64,000 nucleotides of DNA from Aplectana chamaeleonis (GCA_029168955.1 JAPDOI010001828.1:72362-136361); one strand, 5' to 3'; numbered from the stretch's first letter, positions 10,881 through 22,919 are shown. A program made the numbers and translations. The notes: a model not told the origin generated them from the letters alone.

Positions 10881-12841
10881 CATCGAATAGGTTCGAATCA
10901 TCCAATAAATGAATTTTCCTCATTCTGTCCAGGCCTGACTTATGGGAAGTTTTCCCCTTACTGAGACTCGGGGGGGAAATTCATTTATCGAACGATCCGG
11001 AACCATTCGATGCCCAAGTATAGAACACATCACTCGCGAGAGAATTGAAAACCACAAGAAAATATTTTATCAAGATCATAAGGGATCACAAGTACCCTCT
11101 GAGCATACAAAATCGTCTAAAGCCATCATTCTATGGGTAGAATAAAATCGGTTATGGCACATGGAATAAAAGAGGGAAGAGAATTAAGAAAAGCTTTGGC
11201 CAATCACATCGCCTCATTTTTTTCGGAGTACCATGTCGTAGGCGTCATCCAGCTTCATCATTGCATGGCGTCATCTCCACACTTTCTTCATAATATTCGT
11301 TCCCGAGCATATCCTGCCTGAATTAAATGTGGTAGGGTAACGTTCAACAGCCAAGGCGACTGACTTTGCTTGTATTTCACCTCCAAATCATTTCAAAATT
11401 CATAAACCCCATCCATTTATATTTTTATATTTCCTATTTTTATTTTTATCTTTGTAGTTATAGTTAGAAGGTTTTAAGAGCTGTTTAAACGGGTGCGCAC
11501 TTCTAGGTGTTTTCGAAAGTGCGGAATGCCGGGGTAAGTGCACAAGGCTTCGGGTTCTTGGCGCCAGAAGTCATGAAGAGTGGGTGGTGTATCATGTCAA
11601 AAATGGCTATGGGGTCTCCGGGTATGTGTAAGGTATACCGTGGAGGGTGGGCAGCAGGGTCTAGCGAGGTTGCGACCGGGCACAACGAGGGTTGGGGGGG
11701 GGGGTGGTGGTAACAGTGAAAAATTTGCCTACAAAGGGAAATATGTAATAAATTTGGGGAGAGGACCGCAAGCATTCCAGGCTAAATTTCAAACCAGGAG
11801 AGAAATTTTGGTTTGGAAGAAGTTCCTAGATTTCGTGTACAGTACCATCGCAAATACTAGCCGCGGGCTCACTCAAGTCGTGCTGCCACGCGGTCTCATT
11901 GCCGTGACTCTCCACTATCACGAGTCGTGGACTAGCGTGGTAGATGCCGCTCTCCCCCAACCACAACCCACTGAACCACAAATTGAGCCGTAAAAGGAGT
12001 TTAAGCGGGCCGCCGTGTAGGACCTCAGCGAAGCTACGAGAAATGCCATTTTTCCATTTTTGGTCCCAAAATATTGCTCTAGGAGAGGGACGTAAACAGT
12101 TATGATTTTTTTCAAAAATTTCGGTCACCAGGATGAGGGCGTAGCTCCGTTGATGGCTTCAAAAAGGGTGGGTGTGATCCTGCACCCCGCCCTCGGGGTG
12201 AAGCGGGGTTGCAAAATGTCGCAACGAGGGTGGGGGGGGGTCGCGAAAGTTCTGGCCCGAAAACGAAGGTTAGGGGGTCGCAAAGATTTCGGACAGAAAA
12301 TGAAACTTTGGTGAATATATCCCAAAAATTCTCGATATTTTCGGTCTCCAAAGGGAAGGGTCGTAGGATCGCTCAGGTTTCAGACGCTTGAGTCCGATTA
12401 CTGAATGAATTATGGGCGTCTGACCATTCTTGTAATCAAATACAAAGTGCCCAGAAATCGCGCCCCGGGGTGGTCGTAAAAATGTGGATAGTTGGAAAAG
12501 AAATTTGACGGTGGGGGTCGCTCCGATTTTGAAATATTACGCAACGCCCCACTTTACCCTGCCCGCCCTTTATTCAAATTTCAATTTCGAGGTAGAAAAT
12601 TCACTATCCGCTTTCCATCCGAGATTGGCCCTCTTCCGCACAAACACAGTCACATTACCAATTGCAGCTGTTTTGTTTCTAGAATTTTCAGAAATTTTCT
12701 AGCTCTAACTTAAGATGTGTTTCTGATATCTCTTCGAAATATCAGAAGATAGCCGTTCAGCGGGCACCGCCCGCCTGACGGCTGGCTGGGGATCTGGGGA
12801 CCCCCCAGACAACCGAAGGCGGGCGGGGGGCGCACTCCTAA
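10881..12841. other. No gene seen; two diverged GC-rich direct repeats
   Basis: No coding region is recognised. Segments near 11540-11720 and 12130-12260 share a motif close to AACGAGGGTTGGGGGG and its surroundings, indicating a diverged direct duplication. Long G runs (11694-11703, 12232-12240) may be assembly-sensitive. Confidence 0.35.
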
Positions 12842-12975
12842 ATGAGTTCCGTACACTTTCTATGGCGTCCGGCGAACTCTTGCATGGGTCCCGTACACTT
12901 TCTACGGCATCCGGGACACTCCCACATGGATCCGACATACTTACTACAGCGTACGGCGCACTACCACTGGGGTAA
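12842..12975. repeat. ~45-bp minisatellite, family C, forward orientation
   Basis: Units alternate GTACACTTTCTAYGGCGTCC and CATGGGTCCC-type half-units. The same family appears in reverse orientation at 15590-15790, and similar CCCAGTTGGGTCCCAC motifs occur near 39590-39735. Open frames across it are incidental. Confidence 0.6.
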
Positions 12976-13070
12976 AGACATGGCTGAACACCCACCTCGC
13001 GCGAGAACGTCGTACTCTCGCGACAAGGACGTTTAAAGTACAACATACAGAGGAGCAATGTGTTTATCGT

Positions 13071-13206
13071 CGATCACTGGTCGAGAGATTGCCGCTTCGA
13101 ACACACCTGGCACGAACGCAAGCGAGGAGGTAATGATATTTCATTACCTCCTCCCTTGCGTTCGTGCCACGTATGTTCGACGCGGCAATCTCTCGACCAA
13201 TGATCG
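13071..13206. mobile_element. Near-perfect hairpin element, ~66-bp arms
   Basis: The left arm CGATCACTGGTCGAGAGATT onward is mirrored by AATCTCTCGACCAATGATCG at the right. The arms meet at a centre near 13138 around TCATTACCTCC/GGAGGTAATGA with almost no loop. The GAACGCAAG and CTTGCGTTC segments pair inside. The structure fits a small non-autonomous DNA transposon. Confidence 0.75.
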
Positions 13207-13787
13207 ATCATATATCGAGTCCCTATGACAACAATGGCTGATAACGGTATCAGAGGTCTGATATCGAACACTTCATTTTATTAACTAATCTTGAGAGGCC
13301 GGTTTCCGAGTTTGAACCGCCCGCTACGGGCCCAGAAGTCATTATGGTGAGTTCTCTCAATTATTTTCGGCATTCCCGTTGCCAATTACCTCTAGTCACA
13401 AATTTTGAAGCGATTTGGTCCACGCCTTCCAAAAAAATGGAATTCGACGGACGGAGGGGAGGGTGAGGCGGAGGCGGTGGTGGAGAACGTTTTTGCGTAC
13501 TTTGAGAGGTCATAACTTTAGAAAGCGGGGACCAGTTAAGATGAAAATTTGCATACATATGTAAATTCTTACAGCGCATCGAATGGTGTACAGTTCATAC
13601 CTCTGCTGACAGTCTGAATAGGTCTCGTTGTAGGGCATCCGCGCGGGAAGAGATCAAAGCCAAATCTTGGTGCGCGCTTCGCGCGCACCACAGTTATGCC
13701 CATCTCATCAATAGAAACATACCTAGTTACCAGATGGGCAGATGAGATCGGTGTCGATGCGAAATGGTGTTTCACTCCAGAATCGAC

Positions 13788-15130
13788 GTTGTTGCTTACG
13801 GAGCTTGACCTTTTAGCTCCTGATCGTGGCGGGACCAACTGCGGCGCGGGGGCGACGCACCTTTAACCTTCACAGTGCAGCACTGGTGCTGAAATTCTTG
13901 TACTTGAAGGCGAGTATCTCTGCTAATCATGCCTGAGAGGTGTTTAAGGGACATGTTATGTGGAATCATTTCGCCACAATGTCAACAGCCTAGACAATAA
14001 TGCGCAATTTTTCACTAACTTCTGAAGCCCTCAGAAAACTCCATATTTTAAACTCACAAATTAACTAGGGTAATTGTCGAATTTTCGCTCAGAATTGACG
14101 AATTAACATACTGAGATATGTGTCATTTATATCAAATTTACCCTCAACTATCAGCCCTCAACAAGTCGCGATAACCGTTTGAATGCCGTCATGAAATATC
14201 CAGAATTCAGAAAAGGGCGATATAGTGTCGGGATAAACTTTGAAACCATGCATAAATCTCAAAAAAGTGGTAATCCGCCTTAATTTTCTTTATTGTACAG
14301 CTAGTTATGTACCGTCTTAGCTCTGAATCACAGAAAGAATCAATAGCGAAGATATTGATCGAATTTCAGCACCAGTGCTGCACTCTCAGGCACTCGGGGG
14401 CTACGGCCGCCGCACTATTGGCCGCCGAGCCGCGCCTCCGATCAGCGCATCGATGTCGAAAGGTGCGCGGATCGGCGCCCTCCAGTAAAATCTGTCTTTC
14501 CCCGGCCCCCGGGCGGTCCAAAATTTATCCATAAGCAGCTCAAAAACTGTCCATGTCCATTTTCGGCGTTTCCGGATTCGTTCAGGGGACACGGGGACAG
14601 CCCACAAAGATCACCCCTGTTGGGATCCCTACGGAGGGGAGGGGTGACCCCACCGTGGACCGTGGGGAGATGGCCCCCAGTTGGGTACCATGCCCCCCCG
14701 AGCCGTGGGGAGCCCTCTCCCCTAGGCGACAAAAATTATCCTCCGGTATCCGGTGGATCTTCTGGGAAGAGACTCGAGGCCACCTTCCAGGTCAGGCTTC
14801 GAAGAGCCGACTGAGGTACACGGTGAGATGAGGAGCATTTTATACCAGCAACATTGTCAATACTTTTGTCTAAACATGTTGATGATCCTGAGCAACTGCG
14901 CAGGGGCGCGGATGGCTGTAACTGCCGATGTGCGTAGACGCGTCGTGGTCGAGAACGGGCGCGGATGGCCGACTGACCCTCTCAAGGTTGGGGTATGGTT
15001 GTTTCGGCCTCGAAAGTGTGGCGGGCCGTCCCCCCCGAATGCCTGAGCTGTGAAGGTTAAAGGTGCGTCGCCCCCGCGGTTGGTCCCGCCACGACTAGGA
15101 GCCAAAAGGTCAAGCTCCGTAAGCAACAAC
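13788..15130. mobile_element. Composite foldback region with ~85-bp inverted ends
   Basis: The segment 13788-13874 is repeated in inverted orientation at about 15048-15130; both contain the AAGGTTAAAGGTGCGTCGCC and GGTCAAGCTCCGTAAGCAAC sequences or their complements. A second inverted pair, CAGCACTGGTGCTGAAATTC at 13877 and its complement at about 14361, sits inside. Nothing between them codes for a recognisable transposase. The asymmetric inner pair suggests a foldback element later rearranged or hit by an insertion. Confidence 0.6.
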
Positions 15131-15254
15131 AAATCGACGAAATATCACAGAAAGACGTCTGGCACGCAATTGATGGTGTCAGTACATCGCCAACGCTAGC
15201 TGCTCTGGAAAAAATGCAGGGAATCCTTATACTTAAAGCAGTTATGTCCCGATG

Positions 15255-15300
15255 TTTGTATGTATGTATGTATGTATGTATGTATGTATGTGTGTGTGTA
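15255..15300. repeat. (TATG)n/(TG)n microsatellite
   Basis: About nine TATG units pass into a short TG run. Confidence 0.92.
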
Positions 15301-15589
15301 ATTGCGTTTTCATACGGAACTCCGGAATGGCCGATCAAAACAGGGATGAAATGGTACGAACATTTGGGTGGGTGGGACATCCATCGATTGCCAAAAAATC
15401 AGCCTGAATCACCTCTTGCGCGCCTCGGGGCAACCGAGTTTGTCCGTGGGGCGCACTTTTGGCCTTGGGTCATGAAAACTTCTGTGAGTCGTGTAGCACT
15501 AGAAAGGCTAAGCTCTAATCAAGGCGACAGGTATTTAGTACTGGTGGATGGGACGCCGTTCAGAACCGCCAGGGTTTGAGGAGTGTGCA

Positions 15590-15790
15590 GGACCTCAGTG
15601 GGAGTGTGCAGGACCCGAATGGAAGTGTGCAGGACATCATAGAAAGTGCGCAGGTCCCCAGTAAGAATGTGCAGGACGTCATAGAATGGGTGAAGTACCC
15701 CAGTAGGGGTGTGCAGTACGTCATGAAATGTGTTCAGGACCCAGGTGGGAATGTGCAGGACGTCATAGAAAGTTAGCAGGGCCGCAGTGG
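15590..15790. repeat. ~48-bp minisatellite, family C, reverse orientation
   Basis: Tandem units combine GTGCAGGACGTCATAGAAAG with GTGCAGGACCCARGTGGGAA-type half-units. Read on the minus strand it matches the array at 12842-12975, so the two arrays are inverted relative to each other around the 13.8-15.1 kb foldback. Confidence 0.7.
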
Positions 15791-16674
15791 AAGTGTGTAG
15801 AACATCATGAAGAAAGTAGAATTGAAACACGAGCTTTTGTCAATTTTTCATGCAAAATCTTAGCCTTTGTGTAGCGAAGAAAGCAGATAGGAAATCATCT
15901 ACATATCTTGAGAAGCGTGCGACGCGTTTTAAGGAGTACGCGGAACTCTGGAGACACTTCCTTGCCAGTCTGACGAAACAAGCAGCAGCTCCACTTCCGC
16001 ATCATCTCTGTTCGTCACTCAATACAACCGCTCAGTCATTTTGATACGCTAACTTCCATAAACCAGTTTTATATTCGTTGAAAGTCTGAGCTTATCAAAA
16101 TCTGCTTCACAAGAACATAAACATCCACGGACATATTTCATTTATTGAGAACAAAGGCATGGTGTTGGTCAACAAGGGAAACCACATCTAAAATGCGAGT
16201 GTTTTTATCTTAACATGACAGGGATGGTAAACCGAGAATAATAGCTTGGGTACATTACAGACGGAAAGGGTCGTAAATGTGGTGCCGGTAGCAACCGACG
16301 ATCTACCGCTGGCTTCTTATATTTTGCTTTTTAATCCCACATTTTCATACCCGACGCCTTGCTGCAAATGTGCGGCAGCCTGCTCTGCTCAGGAGAGTCC
16401 ATACGGACAGCAACTTTCGGATAGACGGAAGGCAGTCAACACCGTTTTGTCAGAATAATTTGCCTCAGGAAGCTAGCGCACGTGAAAGTTTTCTTGAGCG
16501 AAAACTTCGCTAGGTCTCGCTAGTTGACAAAAATTACTGAAAGATTGATAGATAAACGGTGAAAATAAGAAAGACGCGTTCAGTACCGAATGAAGCGAAG
16601 AAAATAGCATTAGAAATAGGGGCACGGGGAGGAAAAGAGCATATATCAATCGATCGATCACGGCAGTTGGCGGC
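15791..16674. other. No gene seen
   Basis: No coding region, RNA gene or clear repeat is recognised. Confidence 0.35.
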
Positions 16675-16907
16675 GAAAGCGACGCGGTGGCGCAGGCCGG
16701 CGGGCGGCCTTATCGATCCGATCAAGGATGCCTGCGTCGTGATCGGTCAGCGTTCCCGAATTGACCCCGCCCCTGACCAAAGGGGGCGGGGTCAATGCGG
16801 CTATGGCAGCGAGCCAGCAACGCTGACCAATCACGACGCAGGCATCCTTTATCCGATCGATTTAGACACTGCCCTCCCGCGCCCGCCCTGCGCCACCGCG
16901 TCGCTTC
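16675..16907. mobile_element. GC-rich hairpin element
   Basis: The outer arms GCGACGCGGTGGCGCAGG and CCTGCGCCACCGCGTCGC are exact inverted copies. Inner arms AAGGATGCCTGCGTCGTGAT and ATCACGACGCAGGCATCCTT also pair, around a GGGGCGGGGTCAAT/ATTGACCCCGCCCC core. It is non-coding, and abuts another hairpin at 16911. Confidence 0.75.
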
Positions 16908-16910
16908 AGA

Positions 16911-17045
16911 GGCCGTATGCACATCTCTCCCCGCACGTCGCCATCCCCGCGAAGCCACTCTGTGATTGGTCATCAGGCGAAACTGACCAATCATGGATGG
17001 CCTTTGCGAGGACGGGGATGCGCGGGGAGAGATGTGCATACGGCC
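16911..17045. mobile_element. Second GC-rich hairpin, abutting the first
   Basis: GGCCGTATGCACATCTCTCC at the left is mirrored by GGAGAGATGTGCATACGGCC at the right. An inner pair, TGATTGGTCA and TGACCAATCA, surrounds a short loop. Arms are about 60 bp. ATTGGTCA-type motifs also occur in the preceding hairpin, so the two may share an origin. Confidence 0.75.
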
Positions 17046-18459
17046 CCAGGAAAGTGAATAACCACCGGAGGCCGGCTGGCGCACGCGTGCGAAGCAGAGC
17101 TGCGGCGCGCGCGTCAGACATCATTGGAGCACGATTATACACTCGACCAAACTCATATACAGGCGAGAGAATGCGATGTACAGGCGAAACGAGTCCTATT
17201 TCTTCTTAATACCTTACTGACAAACCTCGGGAAGTAAAAATAATACAATATGTGGTATGAAGACTAAATTTCACCTTTCTCCAGAATTAAGAGGCGGATC
17301 TAGTCTCAGCTCTTTCTACTGAAGAAGCAACATCATTACCAAAGGAGGGATGCACACCTAATATAGAGTTTCGAGATGCAACTTTGATATGTTCAAGGGG
17401 GAGGACAGTGCTCCAATATTTCATACTCAGTATCTTTTAATTGCCTTAGAGATTTACAGGAGATTGAGAAAAAGGAAAAAAGAAAGGGGACATTTTCATA
17501 GCTTTGCCAAGAGGAAACGGGCACACGATTGACAATTTTTCGGTCGTTCAAAAAAAATTGTCTTGGACTGAGCCTAAAACTTGTTTCTAGGGGTTATTTT
17601 CGGTGCTGATTACGAATCTGAGACCAATTTGTCAATGTTTGAAAAATCCATCTGAGTTGGTCCGAAGCTTCAAAATGGGGGATTTTTTTGCTGCCTAAAC
17701 GCGATTTTTCACGATTTCGAGAATTGTATCACATGTTAGAGTTTTCTATATAAAGCCGTAATATTCAGTCAGTACAAGGAAGACTCGGTTACCTGTAAAT
17801 CCAGTGATAGCCCCGTCTTCCAATATCGTGTATAATCAGGGCCAATTTTTATATGACGTTCGCAGTTCACAAGCAGAGGCATTTATAAATTTTCCACATT
17901 TATTTAGCTCTATAAATTTTTGTACAACATTCGATTTTTTAAGATCTATTTGTTCCGCCAAAAAAAAACACAGTTGAAGTGTCAACAAATCGTGTTTGAA
18001 TTGACGGGTTAGCCATACCCTAGTTTTTCAAAATGCAAAATATTATTTGGAGCCAGACCCAATCTTCAATCCAGTAAAGCGGGGTAGAATTAGAGTAAAC
18101 GCATACCATCAAATTGCTCGTCAATAAAGCTTCATGTTGCATGGAAACACGGGAACTCCCATGAATTTTTAAATTAATGTATTAGGTATTTGCATCTCTC
18201 CAGAAGGATTGTCTAAGCAGGTAATAGACCTATTGAGCTGTTGAATGTAGAAATACAGTGAGGATAATACGAGAAGGCCACCGATAAGGCTGGAGGAGAT
18301 GGAAAAATCAGAAAAGGAGAACGATTGGAAAAAGCCGGCTGCCACGACAAAGCTGGAGATGATAATGGTATTGATTGGATATGCCACGTGTACTTGCAGA
18401 TGTTGTCGATTACTTGTTTCGATTGTCAGTTTTAGAAGGTAGCAGTTAAGTTGTTGGTC
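17046..18459. other. No gene seen; AT-rich
   Basis: AT-rich sequence with several homopolymer runs. No coding region, RNA gene or repeat family is recognised. Confidence 0.35.
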
Positions 18460-18697
18460 TTGGCACAAGTTGTTGGATCGTTATTGACAACTTGAACCCC
18501 CCCTTTCAAAGAGGGTGTTAAGTTGTTTTGCAGGACCACGCTCACCTTTAGTGGGTGTTAAGTTGAATAGGTGGTTTTTAGCAGGGATTTTAGTTGAAAA
18601 AGCCGGGGTTTAAGTTGAAACGGCCAAAAAAACTGGTCGTTTACTTGTTTCAGGGGTTTTAACGAGCGTTTAAGTTGTTGAAAAACTTCTGAGTAGC
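18460..18697. repeat. Array of AAGTTGTT motifs, family B copy 2
   Basis: TTAAGTTG(TT) recurs every 25-50 bp. The right edge TTAAGTTGTTGAAAAACTTC followed by TGAGTAGC is the inverted counterpart of the left edge of the array at 10488. Confidence 0.55.
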
Positions 18698-19705
18698 TGT
18701 CCTGAAAAATCTGTATATGGATAATACTGTGCCTCCCAACGACGATAGAGTAATTCAAGATTTGTTTCATATTTTTATTAATATGCATATACGAAGATTC
18801 AAGTTTGTATGTGAACTTGCTGCAAATGCACTGCAGTACTACTGTTTATTCAAATATGGATGTTTTCAAAGGCTTGCCTTCTGAGGCATTCAACGGGTCC
18901 GACCCCAGCCTAATAGCAATCGGAACAGCGTTCGAACGCTCGAGGGGCGAAACGCTCGACGTCGGCGTAGGTCCCGACAACTTCCGTTCGAACTCGCAGC
19001 CGTCCGTTCGAACTCACATCCGCCCCTGCAGAGTGCCGCGCGATCGACTTGTTTCTACCCGTTTTGACCTCCTTCTCGTCACCGAACCACGTCCACGATA
19101 TCGATTTCATTTTCTATTTCTCTCTTGTTGAGTCGTCTAAAGTTGTCAATTTCTTCGCTTTTTCATTATCTTCACTATTATTCTTTTCATATTATACCTT
19201 CTCACAGCCGCTTCTCTTTCTTCTGCCCAAAAGGTTGTTGGTAAGGGCGATTTATTCTGACCAACGCTACGAGAAAATCTTTTGCCGTTCAAATCAAATA
19301 TTATCTATCCGTCTCTAGCCTTGAAGCACTTGGACTGCCGCGCACAGTCTAAACTAAGTATGGAGGGTAATTTTTCATGCGACAAAGAGGACATATCTAG
19401 CTACTTTGTCATACTGTCATACCAACGTATAACAGTATAGAAATCGCCCTTTTGTTGTAATAGAAAAGTTACCTCCATAACTATTCCAGTCTGGGGTTGG
19501 CAGGTTAAGTGCCCAAACCTAGAAACGGACGGGTAGCACCTTCTTCAGACTGCATTTCATGCTTTGAATGAGACGTTCGTCTAGAGTGATTGGCTAGAGT
19601 AGATCTTATGCCCCAACAACCTGTTCTGCAGAAAGGAGGAAGGAAAAGTGGAGCAAAAATTGTATGATCGGAACATAGTCGAACATGAAAACTGCCAGAT
19701 ATCTA
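18698..19705. other. No gene seen
   Basis: No supported coding region. A 108-codon open frame at 18805-19131 has no recognisable domain and an arginine-rich tail from GC-rich sequence near 18900-19050. I do not call it a gene. Confidence 0.35.
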
Positions 19706-20495
19706 CAATACCCGCGCTAAGTTTTGTAAAAACGGGGAGCATTTGCCAAACTTGGCAGAAAAGCGTTCGATGCTTATGACTTAATTGAACGATAAATTGT
19801 TTGGATTCTGAGAACGCTAACATATTCACAGCTCGAATCCCTATCTAATAATGTACTTTGTGGACCGAAACTCCCTGAAATCGCTTTGTTTTTGAATGAA
19901 ATTGTTTTTGCAGTCGTTTTTGAGAAACGTCGCGCCCGGCAAGGTGCGACGAAACTTTGAATTGTAATTGTAAAAGTAGTAGAAGAGCAATCCCTATGGT
20001 TTCTTCGTGAATTAGATGCAGGTGGGATAATATCGAGATTCGAACAGGTAGAATTTTCGACTTCCTTCATTTAACGTTTTGTGGCTTGCGCAGCACAAGT
20101 CCGACTTTTCAGGAAGTTTTCAAACATGTTTAATGGAGGATTTCCAAAATTCTACCTGCACAAATCTCGTGACCGTCCCACCTGCATCTACTTCGCAGGG
20201 AAAACATAGAGTTTGCTCATCCATTACTTGTACAATTACAAATAAAATTTCGCCGCATCTTGCCGCGCGCGAAGTTTTCGAAAAACGACCCAAAAACAAT
20301 TTCATTCAAAAACAAAGCGATTTAAGGGAACTTTGGTTCACAAAGCACACCATCAGGTAGGAATTTGAGCTGTGAATATGATAGCGTTTTCAAAATTCAA
20401 AAAAGTCTTCGTTCAAAAAAGTTGCAAGCATCGGACGTTTTTTTGCCAAGTTTAACAAATGCTCCCCGTTTTTACGAAACTTAGCACGGGTATCG
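19706..20495. mobile_element. 790-bp palindromic element, family D copy 1 (diverged)
   Basis: It begins CAATACCCGCGCTAAGTTTT and ends with the inverted counterpart (ACTTAGCACGGGTATCG), flanked by TA on both sides (19704-19705 and 20496-20497). The two halves are inverted copies along almost the whole length, giving arms near 390 bp. No transposase is encoded. TA target duplication fits a Tc1/mariner-type mobiliser, by inference. It is more diverged than the copies at 25672 and 38270. Confidence 0.8.
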
Positions 20496-20497
20496 TA

Positions 20498-21298
20498 TCT
20501 TGTCTACTTTCTATTTTTTTTGCTCAGTGCAGGGGCGCGATCAGGGTATGGCACCAGGTGTGGATATCCACAGGGGGGGTTAGGTTGCGGAGGGTTAGAG
20601 GGGGATATGAGCCCGTGATCTTATTCACTAGTAATGTCCTGATACCATCGGCAGAAAAAAAAGCAACTCAAAATTTACAACCCAGCTTCCTCATTCGGCG
20701 CAACAACTGTTCGAGAGTGGTTCAAGTGAGGAGTGGCAGGAAGTTTCTCAATTTTTGGGCTTTGTAGACTCCATTATTACGTCAGGCCTACATTACTGTT
20801 TCGTGCTACTACCTATCAAGCACGCAATTGGACAACCATTCCGGGGCGGGTTCTGTTTTTCAAGAGCCTCTTTAAGCTGGTACGCACCTCGGGCGGTTGC
20901 CTGATATGGAGACGAGCAGAGAAGCGAGCCGCAGGGATGCGCGAAGGATCCTTGAATGGGATGGAACTTATTTTGTTGGGTGAGCCTTGTTTGTTTTTGA
21001 AACGAATGTTTTGCATTCAAAGTCGTGAAAAGTTCGGAAACTTTTGTATCAACCTAATAATTCGTTAGTCGTTAGTCCTTCAACCGGCGAAAACCCTCGT
21101 TTGTCGTTATCCGTCAATCGTTAGGCGTTAAAAATTTTAGCTTTGAAAATAAGCACAGCTCAGGCAGAAACAAACCCTTATAAATGGAAAAAGAAGGAAA
21201 GCATCAAGATATTGATGTTTTCCAAAACATTCACGGCCATTGAACACATAAAACATTCATCGTTAGAGAACCTAGTTTAAACTGCAAAACTACATATT
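20498..21298. other. No gene seen
   Basis: No recognisable coding region. Open frames on both strands at 20733-21068 overlap one another and have no domain I recognise. Confidence 0.35.
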
Positions 21299-21495
21299 CT
21301 GTCGTTCTCGAAGCGAAATTCCAATCCGCAGTTGCGGACTACGTCTGTTGCATCACGCGACACGATGATAACCCTGCTAGGAGAAATTTGAATCGCGCCG
21401 GGACCAAGTGGTCCAAGCGCGATTGTCATCTTACTGCGTGATATAACAGCCGTTGTCCGCAAGTGCTGACCTTAATATGGTTGCGAGAACAACAG
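21299..21495. mobile_element. MITE-like foldback element, family A copy 2
   Basis: Left end CTGTCGTTCTCGAAGCGAAA; right end CGAGAACAACAG in inverted orientation. The length of about 196 bp matches copy 1. Inner segments ACGATGATAACC and GATTGTCATC are degenerate inverted partners. Confidence 0.65.
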
Positions 21496-21879
21496 TACAT
21501 GGCTGAAAATATGAATGAAAGCCTAATACTCGAGAGTGTGATTTTGTCGAATTTGTCCCTTTCTTTTGATGAGAAAAGAAGCAATATGGAAATTCGAAGA
21601 ATCCTTGAGCTTTTCGCTTTTTTCAGTGCAAAATTTGCCGTTCTGCGCTATTTGACGTTATATGAGATATACCCCTCAGAGAAGTGCACCAACTTCGCAC
21701 TATTTGTTCTTTGCTCGGCGTCGCGAGTTGAGCGCGTCGTTAAGAGCTTGTTCTCATCATGGGGAAAATGTCGGAAGAAATTAGCACCGAAGTGAAAATT
21801 TCACCCACTAAGAGGTCCCAGAATCACTCCCGTCTTTGCTCAGTTGTGGCCTTCTGGCACCTCTAAATATTATCGCAAC

Positions 21880-22012
21880 AGGATAATATTCGTGCTGGGA
21901 CAGCTCAGTCCCGGCACGATTCACTTTTTTTCCAGTACGTTTATCATCGTGTTGCATGATGCAAGAGCCGTAATCCGCAATTGCGGACCGGAAGTTACCT
22001 CCGAAAACGACG
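21880..22012. mobile_element. MITE-like foldback element, family A copy 3 (left end lost)
   Basis: The right end matches the family (ATTGCGGACCGGAAGTTACC, then AACGACGGTA). The centre pairs (ATTCGTGCTGGGAC opposite GTCCCGGCACGATT). The usual left terminus is not found, so this copy looks 5'-truncated. Confidence 0.5.
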
Positions 22013-22170
22013 GTATGAGAAGAAAAACGGGGCAGGAATGAACAAAAGCTCTGAACTATAAATCAGTGGAAACGAATCACTCGAAACTTATTGCTGTTAA
22101 TAAATTCAAGTATTTGTTGAAGTGTAGGATTTCCATGGTCAAAACCAGGATGATGACGTCAGCATCTTGT

Positions 22171-22320
22171 TTTCTACGCCCAACATCCTTCGTAGCGACA
22201 ACCGCGATGACGTCATCCTTGATTTTTCGAGCATGGCGGCAAAGCCATATAGCCACCATGCTCCGAAAATCAAGGATGACGTCATCGCGATGACAGCTAT
22301 GAAGGGGATAGGGCGTGAAA
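22171..22320. mobile_element. Hairpin element with TGACGTCA motifs in both arms
   Basis: CGCGATGACGTCATCCTTGA in the left arm is exactly mirrored by TCAAGGATGACGTCATCGCG in the right. The centre near 22240 is GGCGGCAAAGCCATATAGCC-like. The palindrome TGACGTCA lies in each arm, with another GATGACGTCA just outside at about 22151 and a TGAAGTCATCA near 22339. It is non-coding and looks like a small DNA transposon. Confidence 0.7.
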
Positions 22321-22356
22321 GCGATGGTAACAAGATGATGAAGTCATCATCTTATC

Positions 22357-22550
22357 AGAATCCCTGCTATGGAAGGTGGACCAAGCCGTAATCCACGAAG
22401 GCGTGACGTCCTCACCGAGACTGCAGTCCCGGCTATGAGAGGTGGACCGACACACGATCCACGGATTAGTTACGGAATCATCGAGACTGCAATCCCGGCT
22501 TTGAGAGGTGGACCGATGTCATTCCCGAAACGAACGATCCACGTCTAGGG
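22357..22550. repeat. ~60-bp tandem repeat, three units
   Basis: Three imperfect units share CGAGACTGCARTCCCGGCT followed by GAGAGGTGGACCGA and a CGATCCACG motif. Confidence 0.6.
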
Positions 22551-22919
22551 TTGACCCCGCCCCTTTTTTTCGTTTTGAGCCAGAGCGGTTCAACGGTCCA
22601 ACCTCGTTCTGACGGCGCTCGAATCGAAACAATGCCTGAGTAATACATTTGTGCTCTTCTCTTTTCTCGTTTACAGTGTGGGTCCTCGTTGAGTTGTGGT
22701 GGTGTTCGTTTCCGTCGATCGATGGGCGCGGAGGGGTGGATGGGGGGAGGCATCTTATGTATGCCTCGCGCTCTCGTCTGCCGCCGTGGTCTCTCATCGC
22801 AGGTGGGACCTGCGATCGGAGGCCGCGTCCGCAGCCTTCTTAAGGCGGCCCGTTCAGTTATAGAGGCTCATTTCGTTGTTGTAGAGTGGTACGGAGAGGT
22901 GACTCTCCTCAATAAATAG
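22551..22919. other. No gene seen
   Basis: GC-rich sequence with overlapping open frames on both strands and no recognisable domain. Confidence 0.35.

Noticed and set aside
16559..17209. 216-codon open frame on the plus strand
   Set aside because: It reads through two GC-rich hairpin elements; its arms translate into mirror-image strings and match no family.
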